Source: Brachypterus glaber (taxonomy: Eukaryota > Arthropoda > Insecta > Coleoptera > Kateretidae). From it: a stretch of 64,000 nucleotides of DNA. The notes below the pieces were generated by a model. It was not told where the DNA came from and did not search any database. It saw only the letters and a list, made by a program, of their open reading frames with translations. Both the position numbers and the translations under genes were made by a program. Within the stretch, counting starts at the first letter, position 1; each line of letters begins with the position of its first letter. The stretch is taken from NCBI GenBank assembly GCA_958510825.1, contig OY294051.1:34224393-34288392 (forward strand), given 5' to 3'. Below, one piece after another: positions 44,282 through 55,189 of the stretch.

Positions 44282-45629
44282 TGTGTATGACCACAAAATT
44301 AGTATAATAATCTTCCCCTATAGCCTATAGGCATACACATTGTTTAAAAGTTCTCCCCATTACACGCCATCAAAAAATATTTTCATGCATTCAAATATAC
44401 CTATTCATATAAAATTTAACGCATACATGTCACTTTATGTATACGTATTGCATATACATGTAGATGTCAACTTCCAAAACCGGCGCCAGTTATTACAGTG
44501 TTGCCAATATTTATCAAAGAGTATTTATATTTAAAAATGTTTTTTTTTTTATGGAATCATTGCTTTATTTTGCATGGAAAGAACACTAATAACTAAACTG
44601 ATAATTGTACGGTTCCACCTCACTTACTGTTTTTGCAAAAGTATGTAAATATAAAAAGCAAATTTGTAGGACCATTTTTAAGAAAATCTAAATTTTAGAT
44701 TTTTATTTAGATATCAGTAAACTATACTTATTTGGACGAGTGGAGAAAAACTAAGAAAATCTTCCTTGGGAAATCCTACAAACACCTTAAGTTCAAAGTT
44801 TTGTTTTGATCTGTCAAACAATATGGCTTTTAGGCCTATGGACGGACGAAAAGATGGACGTCAAAAGATCGTTTTTTTGGAATACACAAATCTCTCTCCG
44901 AGGTCGCTTAAAAGCAAAAATTAACAATTCAAAAAAAAATACGAACAAAATCTAGTAGAAAACTGCAAAAATTCACTGAATAAGTGAATCTAGTAGATAA
45001 CTGTAAAAAATCACTATAGTGAATCTATCGAAAATCTAATATCATACAGCAAGTAATTTCACTAAATGATGTAATTCTCTTAGAAAAAATATTTGGCAAC
45101 ACTGCAGACATTTAACTGCATAGGATCGCAATAATACAGGACGATTCTACCCACGATTCATCCCCTTGAAAGGGGGAAGTGCAGGATACAGAGTGCCAGC
45201 CACTGCATACCTCGATGGAAGGACCCTCAATTTTTGACCATTAACAAAAGATTTACAGTTTAAGCTGTAAAGTTCGAAAAGGCCTGTCTGAAATTTAAAC
45301 TTAAAATTTGGCATTGTTTGAAAATTATATAACGGTATACCTTTAGATCACCAATGTACTATGAACAATGTAAAATAAATTGATTTATTTTTTTATGTAT
45401 TTTTTTTGATAAGGAATAAAGTACAAAAACGATACTAAGATGACTTTAGTAAAGCCATCTTGGACGAAACCTAAAAATATATAAAAATAGGGTAATAGGG
45501 CAATAAAAATCTCACAGGGAAATGCCATGGTAGTATTAAAGTAATATGTTGTAGATTGTTGTGGTTAAACCAAATTAGTTCTAGACTAAGTACTGACACT
45601 GACAAATAAAATTGTATAAATGCAAGGCG
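44282..45629. other. No gene recognised
   Basis: About 1.3 kb of AT-rich DNA. A near-tandem pair, AATCTAGTAGAAAACTGCAA / AATCTAGTAGATAACTGTAA, occurs at 44949 and 44988. A 64-codon plus frame at 44340 has no recognisable motif. Confidence 0.45.
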
Positions 45630-45785
45630 ACTATAGATAGATAGATAGATAGTTTATTGTTTATAAGAATATTTACAATTCTATAACAATTAAGTTATTT
45701 AAGATTACATTATTTTTTCTTTACATTTTAAGTAATATTTTAAGATTTTTACTAGAGTTAAATGTTTTTTTTTTTTTTTTTTTTC
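45630..45785 (-). mobile_element. Possible 3' end of a minus-strand retroelement
   Basis: ATAGATAGATAGATAGATAG followed by TTTATTGTTTATAAGAATAT reads on the minus strand as a 3' UTR with AATAAA ending in a (CTAT)n tail. A poly-T run follows at 45764. No coding sequence remains. Confidence 0.4.
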
Positions 45786-46614
45786 GACTATGTAGTCGAT
45801 TAAAAAGAAAACTAAATTAACGACGCACCTTTCTCGTAACGTTAGAAGATATTACTGAAATACCTAGAGCATAGGCAGTGTAACTACTTGTTATGAATGG
45901 TGTTACACTAAATAAAACCAAACTGAAGAATCATTATGGATCAAAGGTCAAATTCTATTAGATATTTTTGAAAAATAAAAAACCTTTTCCACCTTTCCTT
46001 AAATATTTAATTTTGATAAATCCAATCCAACCCAAAATACAGTGAGCAGTTTGGTGCTTTTATCTATAGACAAGGATAAAAGATTAAATTTATAAATTAT
46101 TAATTAATAATAATAGTTAATAGATTATTTTAATATAAAAGTTTTAACTTCTAAATACTCACTATGCACTACTTTCCCGGTTTTACACAAATATAAAAAA
46201 ATTAAAAAACATACAAAAGGTATAAAAATAAATACTAGAAAGTCGTAAAACTCTGTAATTGACATTATGGGACATCGATAAATCTTGTGACACAAAATGT
46301 GACTAAAACAGGCGAATATTTGCGGTTATTTGGTTAGCACTAGACATGTGTAAAAAACTCGTAATTCGCAAGAATTTACAGCATGTTGTGCAGGTGTGAC
46401 ATTATGCCCCCTTGTGGGGCTCTAATGAAAAATGTTCGCGCGCCATGGTGCCACGTTTTTAATTTTGCAAAATACGAAACACTTGCGAGATTTAAACGAG
46501 GTAACTACATATTAATGGTTACGGGAACAAGATAATTTGCTCAAACCTTTTTTTGAGTAATAATGGATAAAACTTCTTTAATCTTGAATTAAGATCCAAT
46601 TACTCCAATTACAT
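45786..46614. other. No gene seen
   Basis: AT-rich DNA; 46380-46460 is GC-richer but has no recognised feature. Confidence 0.45.
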
Positions 46615-46745
46615 CAAGGTTTATTTACCCAATCATCAAAACTAAACTAACTAAGAATGTCAAATAATTCTGACATTTGATTGGTCAAATTCATAGTTTG
46701 GACTTTTAGTTTAGTGTTAACAATTGGGTAAACCATTCATTAATC
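46615..46745. mobile_element. Short MITE with ACTAAACT and GGTTTA ends
   Basis: GGTTTATTTACCCAATCATC and AAACTAAACT at the left pair with AGTTTAGTGTTAACAATTGG and GTAAACC at the right. A relative lies at 16975-17050. Confidence 0.55.
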
Positions 46746-46860
46746 AGATTTGAAGTTATCGATGTGCACTAAAAGCTCGTTACCGTACACTGTAAAAACT
46801 GCATGTAAAATAATGTAAAAATACATGAATTTACATGCATAGTTCATGAATTTATGTAAA

Positions 46861-47000
46861 ATAATGTAAAATAATGTAAAAGAATGTAAAATAATGTAAA
46901 ATAATGTAAAAGAATGTAAAAGAATGTAAAAGAATGTAAAATAATGTAAAATAATGTAAAAGAATGTAAAAGAATGTAAAAGAATGTAAAATAATGTAAA
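46861..47000. repeat. 10-bp minisatellite with 50-bp higher-order units
   Basis: Fourteen exact 10-bp units, ATAATGTAAA (T) or AGAATGTAAA (G), in the order TTG TTGGG TTGGG T. The pentad TTGGG is repeated, so the array grew by duplication of a 50-bp block. Confidence 0.95.
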
Positions 47001-47594
47001 AAAATATATTTACATTGATTTACATATTTTTACATGATTTTACAATGTCGGGCTATGTTATTTTAAGACGCCCATGCGCTTTGGACAATAAACATATTGT
47101 TAGAGAGATAGCGACGCATGCTGCTAAGTTAAAGTGTTAAAAGTGTAAAAAAAGGTAAATATTATTTATGTACCATATTTGAATGCTTTATTTGTGGCCT
47201 AAAATTTACATTCATTATAAATTACGATCAACAAATAGATCTTTAAAGAAAGATGTAAGCATTTTATACTCGTATTAAGGGTGCAAATCGTTTGATTTAT
47301 TAAACCAAATGAACTTTACGCTACTATATTTCAAAAAAGCTTTGACACAGAGACTTGTAATTTGGAACAAAAATTTTCTAAGTAGAAAATTTTTTTTTCA
47401 AATTTCAAGTCTCTATGTCAAAGCGTTCTTGAAATATCCTAGTGTTTAAGTTGTTTTAAAAGCATTTTTAATATGACTGTATGTAAATTTTTAAAAAAAT
47501 TATTAATTACACCATAAGTACTCTAGGCAAATATAAAAAAAATCGTTCAAGCTGATCTTTTTTTACTTTTGTTCTTATAATAAAAAGTCTATGC

Positions 47595-47765
47595 TAAATA
47601 TTACCATTCTGGACTATGTAATTTTTAGCATTCCGGTCTATGCAAAATATTACCATTATGGACTATGTAATTTTTACTGTTCCGGTCTATGCAAAACATT
47701 ACCATTACGGGCTATGTAATTTTTACCATTCCGGTCTATGGCAACATATTACCATTTACGGACTA
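47595..47765. repeat. 56-bp tandem repeat, about three units
   Basis: Each unit has ATTACCATT, GGACTATGTAATTTTTA and then CATTCCGGTCTATGCAAA. Copies start near 47600, 47657 and 47707. Confidence 0.85.
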
Positions 47766-47794
47766 TGTAATTTAATGTAAGTTATTTTTACCGT

Positions 47795-47970
47795 GTAGTA
47801 AATACTAAACGTTTTTGCTTATATAGAACCCCACGAAAGTTTAGTTAACATTCACTCATTGTTACAATTACAAGAACTATAACAACGTTAAGTATTACTG
47901 TAGCAATCAGTAAATGTTAACTAAACTTTCGTGGGGTTCAATATAAGCAAAAACGTTTAGTATTTACTAC
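47795..47970. mobile_element. 176-bp foldback with about 60-bp arms
   Basis: GTAGTAAATACTAAACGTTT and on through ACCCCACGAAAGTTTAGTTA is repeated inverted to 47970 with about one mismatch. Loop about 55 bases. It abuts the right end of the 1-kb element. Confidence 0.85.
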
Positions 47971-48819
47971 TGTAACGACCTCTCAGTGTGATTTGAGTGA
48001 ATAAGTTCCTTAGGGGCTCTCCATATATTAAGTAACGCGCCTAGGAGTGGGTCTAGGAAAATTTTATGGAACGGAGGTTGATTTGAGCGAACGTTCACAA
48101 TAAATCGAAGAAATAGATCTGCAATGCCGTTTGTCGACGTGAAAACACATGACCAGGGCCGTAGCTATACGGGGATGGGGCAGCCTTCCCTCACCTACCT
48201 TGAAATTCGAAAAACTTGTAAATTTTATGGGTTAAAAAATATGCTTCTTTCTAATATTAATATAATAAAAAAATCCTTATAATAGATTTTTTTTTGAATA
48301 GATTTAATTAAATTAATGTTTTTATAAAGGGTTATTCCCTCCGGTAGCTTTAAATATCAATGTTTGCAAGCCAAAAAAAAGAGTTAAATGTCGGAAAAAG
48401 GTGTAAACGGAATCCCAAATTGGCTTGTTGTAACACGACGATTTATTTCCCAATGCTACGGACGAGTAGTCAAGGATATAGACCGAATTATTATGTCACT
48501 ACAGTATTTTCTTATTTCTTATTTATTGTACTGGGGTTGCGTTTTTTCAACGGAAAAAAGGGGAGAAATTTTCATTTCATACGACTTTTCCAGTCCATCT
48601 GCGGTCTGTAATTGTAGAGACACTTCTCTATTATAATCCTACTTGTTATTAAATGACTTGAGTATCAGTGAAGGGTAACTTGATGATTTAATAATAGAGC
48701 AGAAAATATACAACTATTGCTGAATTTTAGGCATTTATTAAATTAATAAAAAAGTCCCAAAATTTTTAGTAATTAATATGCTTTTAGTCATATAACAACA
48801 TAAATTAGCAATTTAGACT
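47971..48819. other. No gene recognised
   Basis: CCAGGGCCGTAGCTATACGG at 48152 looks like a hAT-type end. Two overlapping plus frames at 48360-48636 (83 and 82 codons) have no recognised motif and cannot both be coding. Confidence 0.4.
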
Positions 48820-49085
48820 GAAATTATTTAAAACACATGCTATATATTTTGATTTTTTCAAGGCATTTGATATTGTTGAATAGAACTCAATAGAATTTTT
48901 TTTTATCTATCAAGTAAAATAACTATAATATAATTCAACTAGTACAAAAAGTAGTACTTTTCAAATTATTCTAACCAAAAATAATATTTTTGATAATTGA
49001 ATTGAGATACATATATTTTCATCAGGTGGTAAATATAATTCAGTCTGGGGTGTTCTATCTCACGTACTTCTCCATACAGTAACTT
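48820..49085 (+). pseudogene. LINE reverse transcriptase relic
   Basis: A frame at 48825-48888 reads FKTHAIYFDFFKAFDIVE before a stop. DFxKAFDxV is reverse-transcriptase motif A, as in the LINEs at 2732 and 9693. After shifts, IIQSGV near 49030-49050 recalls the SGVPQG motif. The relic is heavily decayed, and only motif A is convincing. Confidence 0.5.
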
Positions 49086-49928
49086 TAGCAAAGGGTGATT
49101 ATTACCCTTAACTTATGCCTAAGAATTACTTTTATATATAGCAAAGAGGATGTGCTATAAATTAAAAGAACTGTTATCCTAAAAGGGGACCTTCTTTGCT
49201 AAGGATGTGAGTCAGAATAAAAGATTTCTCATTTCTCTTTTATTAAGAATTAATTAATTTGGTATTAGGTTTTTAAGTATGAAAAATTGCATTACTTTTT
49301 AACAAATTGTGGTGGTGAAATTAAAGTTTGAAAAAGTTTGGGGTTGATAATTATATTTGGCAGAACAGTTTTATACATGGATGTTTTTTTTACAGGAAAT
49401 CCTAATTTTAATAATATACGGTTTAAATAGAAACAAATAGACGGACAGATACACAGACGTTTTCTTATGAAAATATTTGGACAAAACACTGTGGTATGCA
49501 CGATATACATACATATGTATGTAATATATAGGTATAATATATTATCCGATCAATATAAATTTCAAACTTGATTTCTAATAAAACATTAATGGAGCATATA
49601 TGCTGTATTTAAAGATAATGGAAAAAAGATCTGGATTGACATAAATTTCGACTAAAAAGGGGGATAAATTTATCCTAGCTTCATTTATTTTACAAGTTTA
49701 CCAGTTTTGGAAATATAAGAGCATTAAATAAAATAAAATGCATTAAATATAAAATAACAAACATTAAATATACAAAATACTACACTGTGAAAAATATTTT
49801 CGGTACAGATAACCTGCATTGTAATTACTGGATATCGGTATCAGAATTTTAAAAGAAATCGTAAAGAAAAAATTTACAGTAAAATTACATGTTTGCTTTT
49901 TACCCAATCTCATACCTTACTTTTAAAA
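49086..49928. other. No gene seen
   Basis: AT-rich DNA. GGATATCGGTATCAGAATTT at 49831 resembles an inverse copy near 50745, suggesting that an older repeat was split by the next element. Confidence 0.4.
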
Positions 49929-50648
49929 TAACACAGGCCCACAAAAGAAAAAAAGTGGGCTGTGCTGGGGTTGAGGCCTAACTATTCTTATGTATTTTGG
50001 GATGCTGAATAAGAATCTGTCATAAAAAAGGCACTTCGTCTGCTTATTTTGTTTCTACACTGAAAAAACTGTCTGGGCCCACAAAAGAAAGTGGTCTGTG
50101 CTGGGGTTGAAATCCACTTATTCTTATGTATTTTGGTATGCTGAACACGAATCTGTCATAAAAAAGGCACTTCATCGGCTCTTTTTTTTTCTACACTGAA
50201 AAAACATTATGGGCCCACAAAAAAAAATATTCGTCTGTGCCGGGGTTGAGACCCACCTATTCTTATGTATTTTGGGATACTGAACACAAATCTGTCATAA
50301 AAAAGGCACTTCATAGGCTCATTTTTTTTCTACACTGGAAAAACTGTCTGGGGCCACAAAAAAAAGAGTGGTCTGTGCTGGGGTTTAGACCCACATATTC
50401 TTATGTATTTTGAGATGGTGAATAAGAATCTGTCATAAAAAATGCACTTCAATAGCTCATTTTTTTGTTACACTGAAATAATATGAGATTTTTACCATTT
50501 TAGACAGTTTTTTCAGTGTAGCAAAGAAATGAGCTGATGAAGTGCCTTTTTTTATGACAGATTCAAGTTCAGCATCCCAAAATACATAAGAGTAGGTGGG
50601 TCTCAACCCCAGCACAGACCACTTTTTTTATTTTGTGGGCCTGTGTAA
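49929..50648. mobile_element. 720-bp element of tandem 139-bp units plus an inverted unit
   Basis: Four direct units (starting near 49934, 50074, 50211, 50350) each contain GGCCCACAAAA, TGTGCTGGGGTTGA, TTCTTATGTATTTTGGGAT and CTGTCATAAAAAAGGCACTT, and the last is followed by one inverted unit (50495-50640). Ends are ACACAGGCCCACAAAA and TTTTGTGGGCCTGTGT. Confidence 0.85.
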
Positions 50649-50889
50649 TTGTAATTTTAAAACTTGATTTTAGTATAAAACTTAAATATTACGTTGTCGT
50701 CGTATAGTAAAAGGGTAACTTTAAAGAGATTTTTAAAATTCCGATAACAATGCATTTCAAAACTTAATTTTAGGTTAAAACTATAATATTACGGTGTAAT
50801 AATATTATTATTATATTTAAAATATAATAATAAATATAAAGGGTCAATTCAAGTAAATTAAATTATTTTATTGTTAATGATTGGATAAA

Positions 50890-51336
50890 TTACACCGGCA
50901 CACAAAAAAAAATCTCGAGTCCGGCAGACAATAGTCTTCATGGTCTACTGACTAGTCAATTCTTATGTATTTTGGGTCGCTGAATATGAATCCGAGGTCA
51001 CAATTTAAAAGTTAGCGTTCAAATGGCGGATTCAAATGGCGGATTAGATTTGCTCGGATTTGCTTGAAACTTGGTACTTGGGGGTTTTTGGGGTCGCAGA
51101 TTACGAAAAAGATTTCCAAAGTTCAAAACAGCACCTAATCTAATTAGTTTTGGAGATAACCGTAAAAAACGTTATTTTCATACTCAGAAATGAGGTTTTT
51201 TGAGGTTATCTCGAAAAGTAATCGTATGAGGTGCTATTTTGACCTCAAACTCATATTCAGCACCTCAAAATATGTAGGAATAAAATGTTTTCGAAAAGGG
51301 TATTTGGCCTTGTTTTTTTTTTGTGTGGCTGTGTAA
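50890..51336. mobile_element. 447-bp element with TTACAC..GGC ends
   Basis: TTACACCGGCACACAAAAAA at the left and TTTTTTTGTGTGGCTGTGTA at the right. It shares the end type and the phrase TTCTTATGTATTTTGGG with the 49929 element, but its interior differs (foldback of GAGGTTATCTCGAAA-like sequence). Confidence 0.7.
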
Positions 51337-51902
51337 TACTCTCTAATTTTACCCCCACTTCTTACACTTACCACTTTTTACATAAAACGCAAACGCAAAC
51401 ACTACAAACTTTTTTGCACATTTTCCAACTTTTATTAGAAAATAAATATAATATGTAAAAATCACTTTTAAAATTAAAAAATTTTACCTTTTATAAATGG
51501 GATTATAATAAAAATTATTTGATACATTCAGAAATATATTAAAACAGATAAATTCTTGTATCCTTAATTTCGTTTGTCATTTATCCTACAGGATGGATGC
51601 TTAAACTCGAAAATCATCCCTTAAAAGCCTCTAAGTCAATTATTTTGCTACAACTCAGCAAAAATAAAAATACTCCATGAGGGATTACCGATCTTAATGC
51701 ACTTTTTTAGCTACATACATGGTCTTTTAAAGAACAATGAATTGTAAAGTACAGACTCCTAACTTGAAACATTACTATTATAATTTTAATGAAAATTGTA
51801 AATATATTTATTAAATATTTCATTAATATCAATATCTCTTTGTACTATGATTGGAAAAATAGATTTTTGGATTTAATAACTAATTAGATTAATTATTAAT
51901 AA
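51337..51902. other. No gene seen
   Basis: AT-rich DNA. Confidence 0.5.
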
Positions 51903-52430
51903 TATTTTTCTATTTTGCGACTCTTATAAGCTCATAATCACACGCATTTTGGGTGTTCTTATAGGCCCATAAGAGGTCTCTACTTTTTTCTGTTGGGTTG
52001 GCAACATACAAAAGCCTATCTCTTGAAGTTTTGCGTGCAAATGTCAATGTCAATTTAAAGTTTAATTTTTTACAAAATTTTATGTGTGGGTTATTTTTTA
52101 CCGTGTTAAAATCGTGGACTGGTTAATTGCAGTGAAAAAAGAAGAGATGACTGTAAAATATATCAAATTATCATTTGTTCTTAGAATTTTAAACATAGTG
52201 TAAACTGTAATGCCAACCCAAACAAAAATCCTTAAATCAGTCATAAATTTAAATGTCAGTTTTTTTAGTTTTAGAGCGAAATAGAAAAAATTGTATAAAG
52301 CACTCGTTTCATAACACGTTTTTAGAGCACTAGTACTTTAGAAAACTCGCGGCAAGCGGCTCGTTTTCTAAACTTGTACTCGTGCGCTAAAAACGTATGT
52401 TATGAAACCAGTACTTTAATATACTATTTT
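51903..52430 (-). repeat. Family A repeat, copy 4
   Basis: Reverse complement of family A with a complete terminal hairpin of about 58-bp arms, tipped by GAAAACTCGCGGCAAGCGGC, and ending ACTTTAATATACTATTTT. Confidence 0.9.
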
Positions 52431-52641
52431 GTCAATTTAATAATATATCAATTTATACATGCAAATATCATCAAATCTAGTTTTTACTAGTGCTTAGTAT
52501 ATTTCCAAATAAATTTATTAATTCCATAGAAATTAAATTTTCATTCCGTGTTTAACAGACGGGTAATAAAAATAAAGTTACAAAAATATACTTTCTTTAA
52601 ACTTAAATGCAGCCGGAAATATGTTTAAATATTCATATAAA

Positions 52642-53362
52642 CTTTCTAAGACTGCTTTAGAATGTAAGCAAATACACACACTTTTCAAACACAGAATGAA
52701 TTCATTCTAGCTCTAGATACGGTATGAATATTCCGTATCAAGTGTTAGAATGAGCACATGTAGTGCCATCTCTTGTTTATAAAAGTAAAGAAAACTGTAG
52801 CAAAATTAGCAAAAATATATATATTTTACCATAAAACATTAAATAATTTAATGCAGTTTAAAGTTTTGCGTTAAAATTACATAAAGTTTATTAGTTTTTC
52901 TTAATATTTGACAATTTTTTTATCAACTTAGTTCACAAAATTAAAACTGGCCATCTATTGTTAAATATTTAAACCTGATATCTGCCACAACTATCTGACA
53001 TAACCTTCAATTTTTGCATTATAATTTGTAAATATGTGCTAAAATTATATAAAAATCTTTTTTAAATACTGATTTGATAAAATTATTAAATAACATTAAT
53101 TGCTTTATTTAAAAATATGTGTTTTGTGGCATTTAAAATGTCACAAAAAACATTGTTTTTAAACTTGTCCGCAGTTTAAAGCCATACAGTGTTTCATATT
53201 TGCATTTGAAGAAAAATTATAGTCTACGACACGTATGGAATAGTCATTCTGCGCTCGCGGGACCGTAATACTGGCCTGCCGCGGCATGCCGTCTCGTATG
53301 ACAAACTTTCCGCTCGCGCGGAATATCGTCTATTCCATACTAGTTATAGAATATACTATTCT
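52642..53362 (+). repeat. Family C repeat, copy 3
   Basis: Full-length copy, from AGACTGCTTTAGAATGTAAG to TTATAGAATATACTATTC, with a GC-rich hairpin (GCCTGCCGCGGCATGCCG at the tip). Confidence 0.9.
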
Positions 53363-53869
53363 GGGGTCTCTAGATAAATTATGTTGCCTTTCACCAATTA
53401 GGAAACTCGTTTAGAATTTTCCATGCAAAAATTCTTTTTTGTAGCTCAATTTTTTAGATATTAAATGAAAATATAATTTTGACGACTGTCCCTTATTAAG
53501 CTACTGTCCTCTACATTACCAGAACAGGACCAAGATAAACCTAATTGCAGGCTAACAAATAGGTTTGGGGTATTTAAAACAATCGTTCCGAATTTTATCA
53601 TCCCTTTGTATCTCTATGTCCCCAGAGTGCCATGGTTGCATACCCAGCGAAAAAACGAGAGTCACAGTGGCGTGACGGAGGGGAATTTGTCCCCGGGACA
53701 CGGTAATGACAAGCCAGAAGTGTTATGATTTAGGATTTTGCGGCTTTGTTTGGTTATGAGCTTAGCACTGTAATGCCCTAATGTTTATTGTAAATATTGC
53801 GTAAATTGATTTAAAAGTAAGGGGTAGGAATTATATTTTGACTAGTTTGACAACAACGGTTTTTAGTTG
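53363..53869. other. No gene seen
   Basis: CACAGTGGCGTGACGG at 53661 is a likely transposon end. Otherwise no feature. Confidence 0.4.
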
Positions 53870-53960
53870 TCCAAAAGTCACCGCCCTTTTACCTTTTGAA
53901 CGAGTTAAGATATTAACTTTTAAATTAAAACACTTAAATAAGTCAATTTAAACTATCTTT

Positions 53961-54133
53961 TGACTAGAGCACTAGATAACTAGGTTTGTTAGGGTAGGTG
54001 GGTAGTTTAAATGGTTCCGCAGGAACCTACCTACCCACTAGGCAAGTTTGTTAGGGTGGGTAGGTAGGTTCCTGCGGAACCATTTAAACTACCCACCTAC
54101 CCTAATAAACCTAGTTATCTAGTGCTCTAGTCA
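53961..54133. mobile_element. 173-bp hairpin element, 77-bp arms, one mismatch
   Basis: TGACTAGAGCACTAGATAAC opens and its inverse closes the element. Arms include AGGGTAGGTGGGTAGTTTAA and GGTTCCGCAGGAACC. I count one difference (G/A) over 77 bp and a loop of about 19 bases, so it is very young or under gene conversion. Confidence 0.9.
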
Positions 54134-54134
54134 A

Positions 54135-54530
54135 CATGTAACATATGTTTATTTTATAGGTTACCTTAAATATACACATATTACAGTACTTTTATAAAAT
54201 TGTTTTCAGCTCAATATTTATCACCCCATCACCACCCTGTCAAGTAGACAATGAAATGGTCCCTACATAATAGATGCCAAATGAAACACCTCAACTTAAT
54301 TAAATATTTTAGAAAGGTCAGTACAATAATCTGCCCTCGAGTTTACCTGTCCCTAGTTCATAGAAGCAAAGGTTTTACAGTTTCCATTTATTAACAACCC
54401 TGAAGAAGGAATAATATATTTCCGAAACGTCGGAAATCTATAAAAATATAGTTTTGATAACCCAACGCTGTCCCACATCCTACAAATAAACCTCGAAATA
54501 CATTATCAAGGACACAAACCACATAATCAA
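54135..54530 (+). mobile_element. Penelope-like element fragment
   Basis: Non-coding stretch holding the CCTGAAGAAGG...CCGAAACGTCGG signature that recurs in Penelope-like retroelements of arthropods. No reverse transcriptase or GIY-YIG frame is present, so only a terminal portion is left. Confidence 0.5.
54400..54431 (+). ncRNA. Hammerhead-ribozyme-like core
   Basis: CTGAAGA at 54400 fits the core CUGANGA. GGAA...TTCC forms a 4-bp stem II with an 8-base loop, and CGAAAC with GTC follows. This matches the order of the minimal type I hammerheads of Penelope-like elements. Stem III would have almost no loop in a monomer, so activity, if any, would need a dimer. Confidence 0.45.
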
Positions 54531-54655
54531 TTAAATATATACAAATAGATAGTTTGAGTTGTCTTATTTACGTGCTTTAAATTTGAAGTCGATATCTCCA
54601 CTTGTTCAAAAGTTAAGAGGGGGCCTGACTTTTGGTTCGTTCTATACAGATATAC

Positions 54656-55189
54656 TTGGATGCTTGCATTCTTGTATTGTATATTTGTTTCAAGTATAAA
54701 AATAATTGATATTAACATATGTAACTAATTAAAAAAAAATCAATAATTTGTTTCAAGTTAAATTAGAACTTGTTTGCAAAAAATTAGTAATTACAAGTAA
54801 CTGTATTATTATTAGTACTTTAAATACTAAACCAAGAGGAACTAAGAGATCTCCCTGGGCCAATATCCTAACCTTTATTGAAAGTACGGGCAGGTTCAAA
54901 TTAGTAAATGGCTGGGTTCGCCTGGGGTGACAAAAAGGGCCATAAATGGCCTAGTTGTCCGGCTTTGGCTAACCCAAAAATTTACTGCTACTTAAAATCG
55001 CTTTTTTCCACTTGCCATCATTAGATTCAGTTTCTTTAAATTTTATTATTAAAAAAACAAAAACACTTTTATGTAATGTAACTTTTAACCTATTGGTTTA
55101 AAAAAGATAGGTGTTTAAATTCAGTTAGGCAAAACATTTGATTTAAGTATTTAACATTTTTGCGGATATAAGGAATGTTGACAACTTGA
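54656..55189. other. No gene seen
   Basis: 54830-54980 is GC-richer (GGCTGGGTTCGCCTGGGGTG) and may be a repeat fragment; no RNA-gene fold was recognised. Confidence 0.4.

Larger units (their letters stand above)
46788..47795. mobile_element. 1-kb mariner-type element carrying two minisatellites
   Basis: CACTGTAAAAACTGC at the left and GTTATTTTTACCGTG at the right, with TA on each side (46786-46787, 47796-47797). Inside are a 10-bp minisatellite (46861-47000), a hairpin around 47326-47438 (AAGCTTTGACACAGAGACTT with its inverse) and a 56-bp tandem repeat (47595-47765). No transposase. Confidence 0.6.
53870..54655. mobile_element. Rearranged second copy of the 5765 MITE
   Basis: TGTCCAAAAGTCACCGCCCT at 53877 and TTCAAAAGTTAAGAGGGGGC with CTGACTTTTGGTTCG at the right match the two arms of 5765-6466. 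The centre has been replaced by a hairpin element and a Penelope-like fragment. Confidence 0.75.

Noticed and set aside
48360..48636. Two overlapping plus frames of 83 and 82 codons
   Set aside because: No motif in either, and no splice or promoter context.
54880..54980. Possible tRNA-derived SINE (GGGTTCGCC word)
   Set aside because: No matching A box at the right distance, no cloverleaf and no tail.
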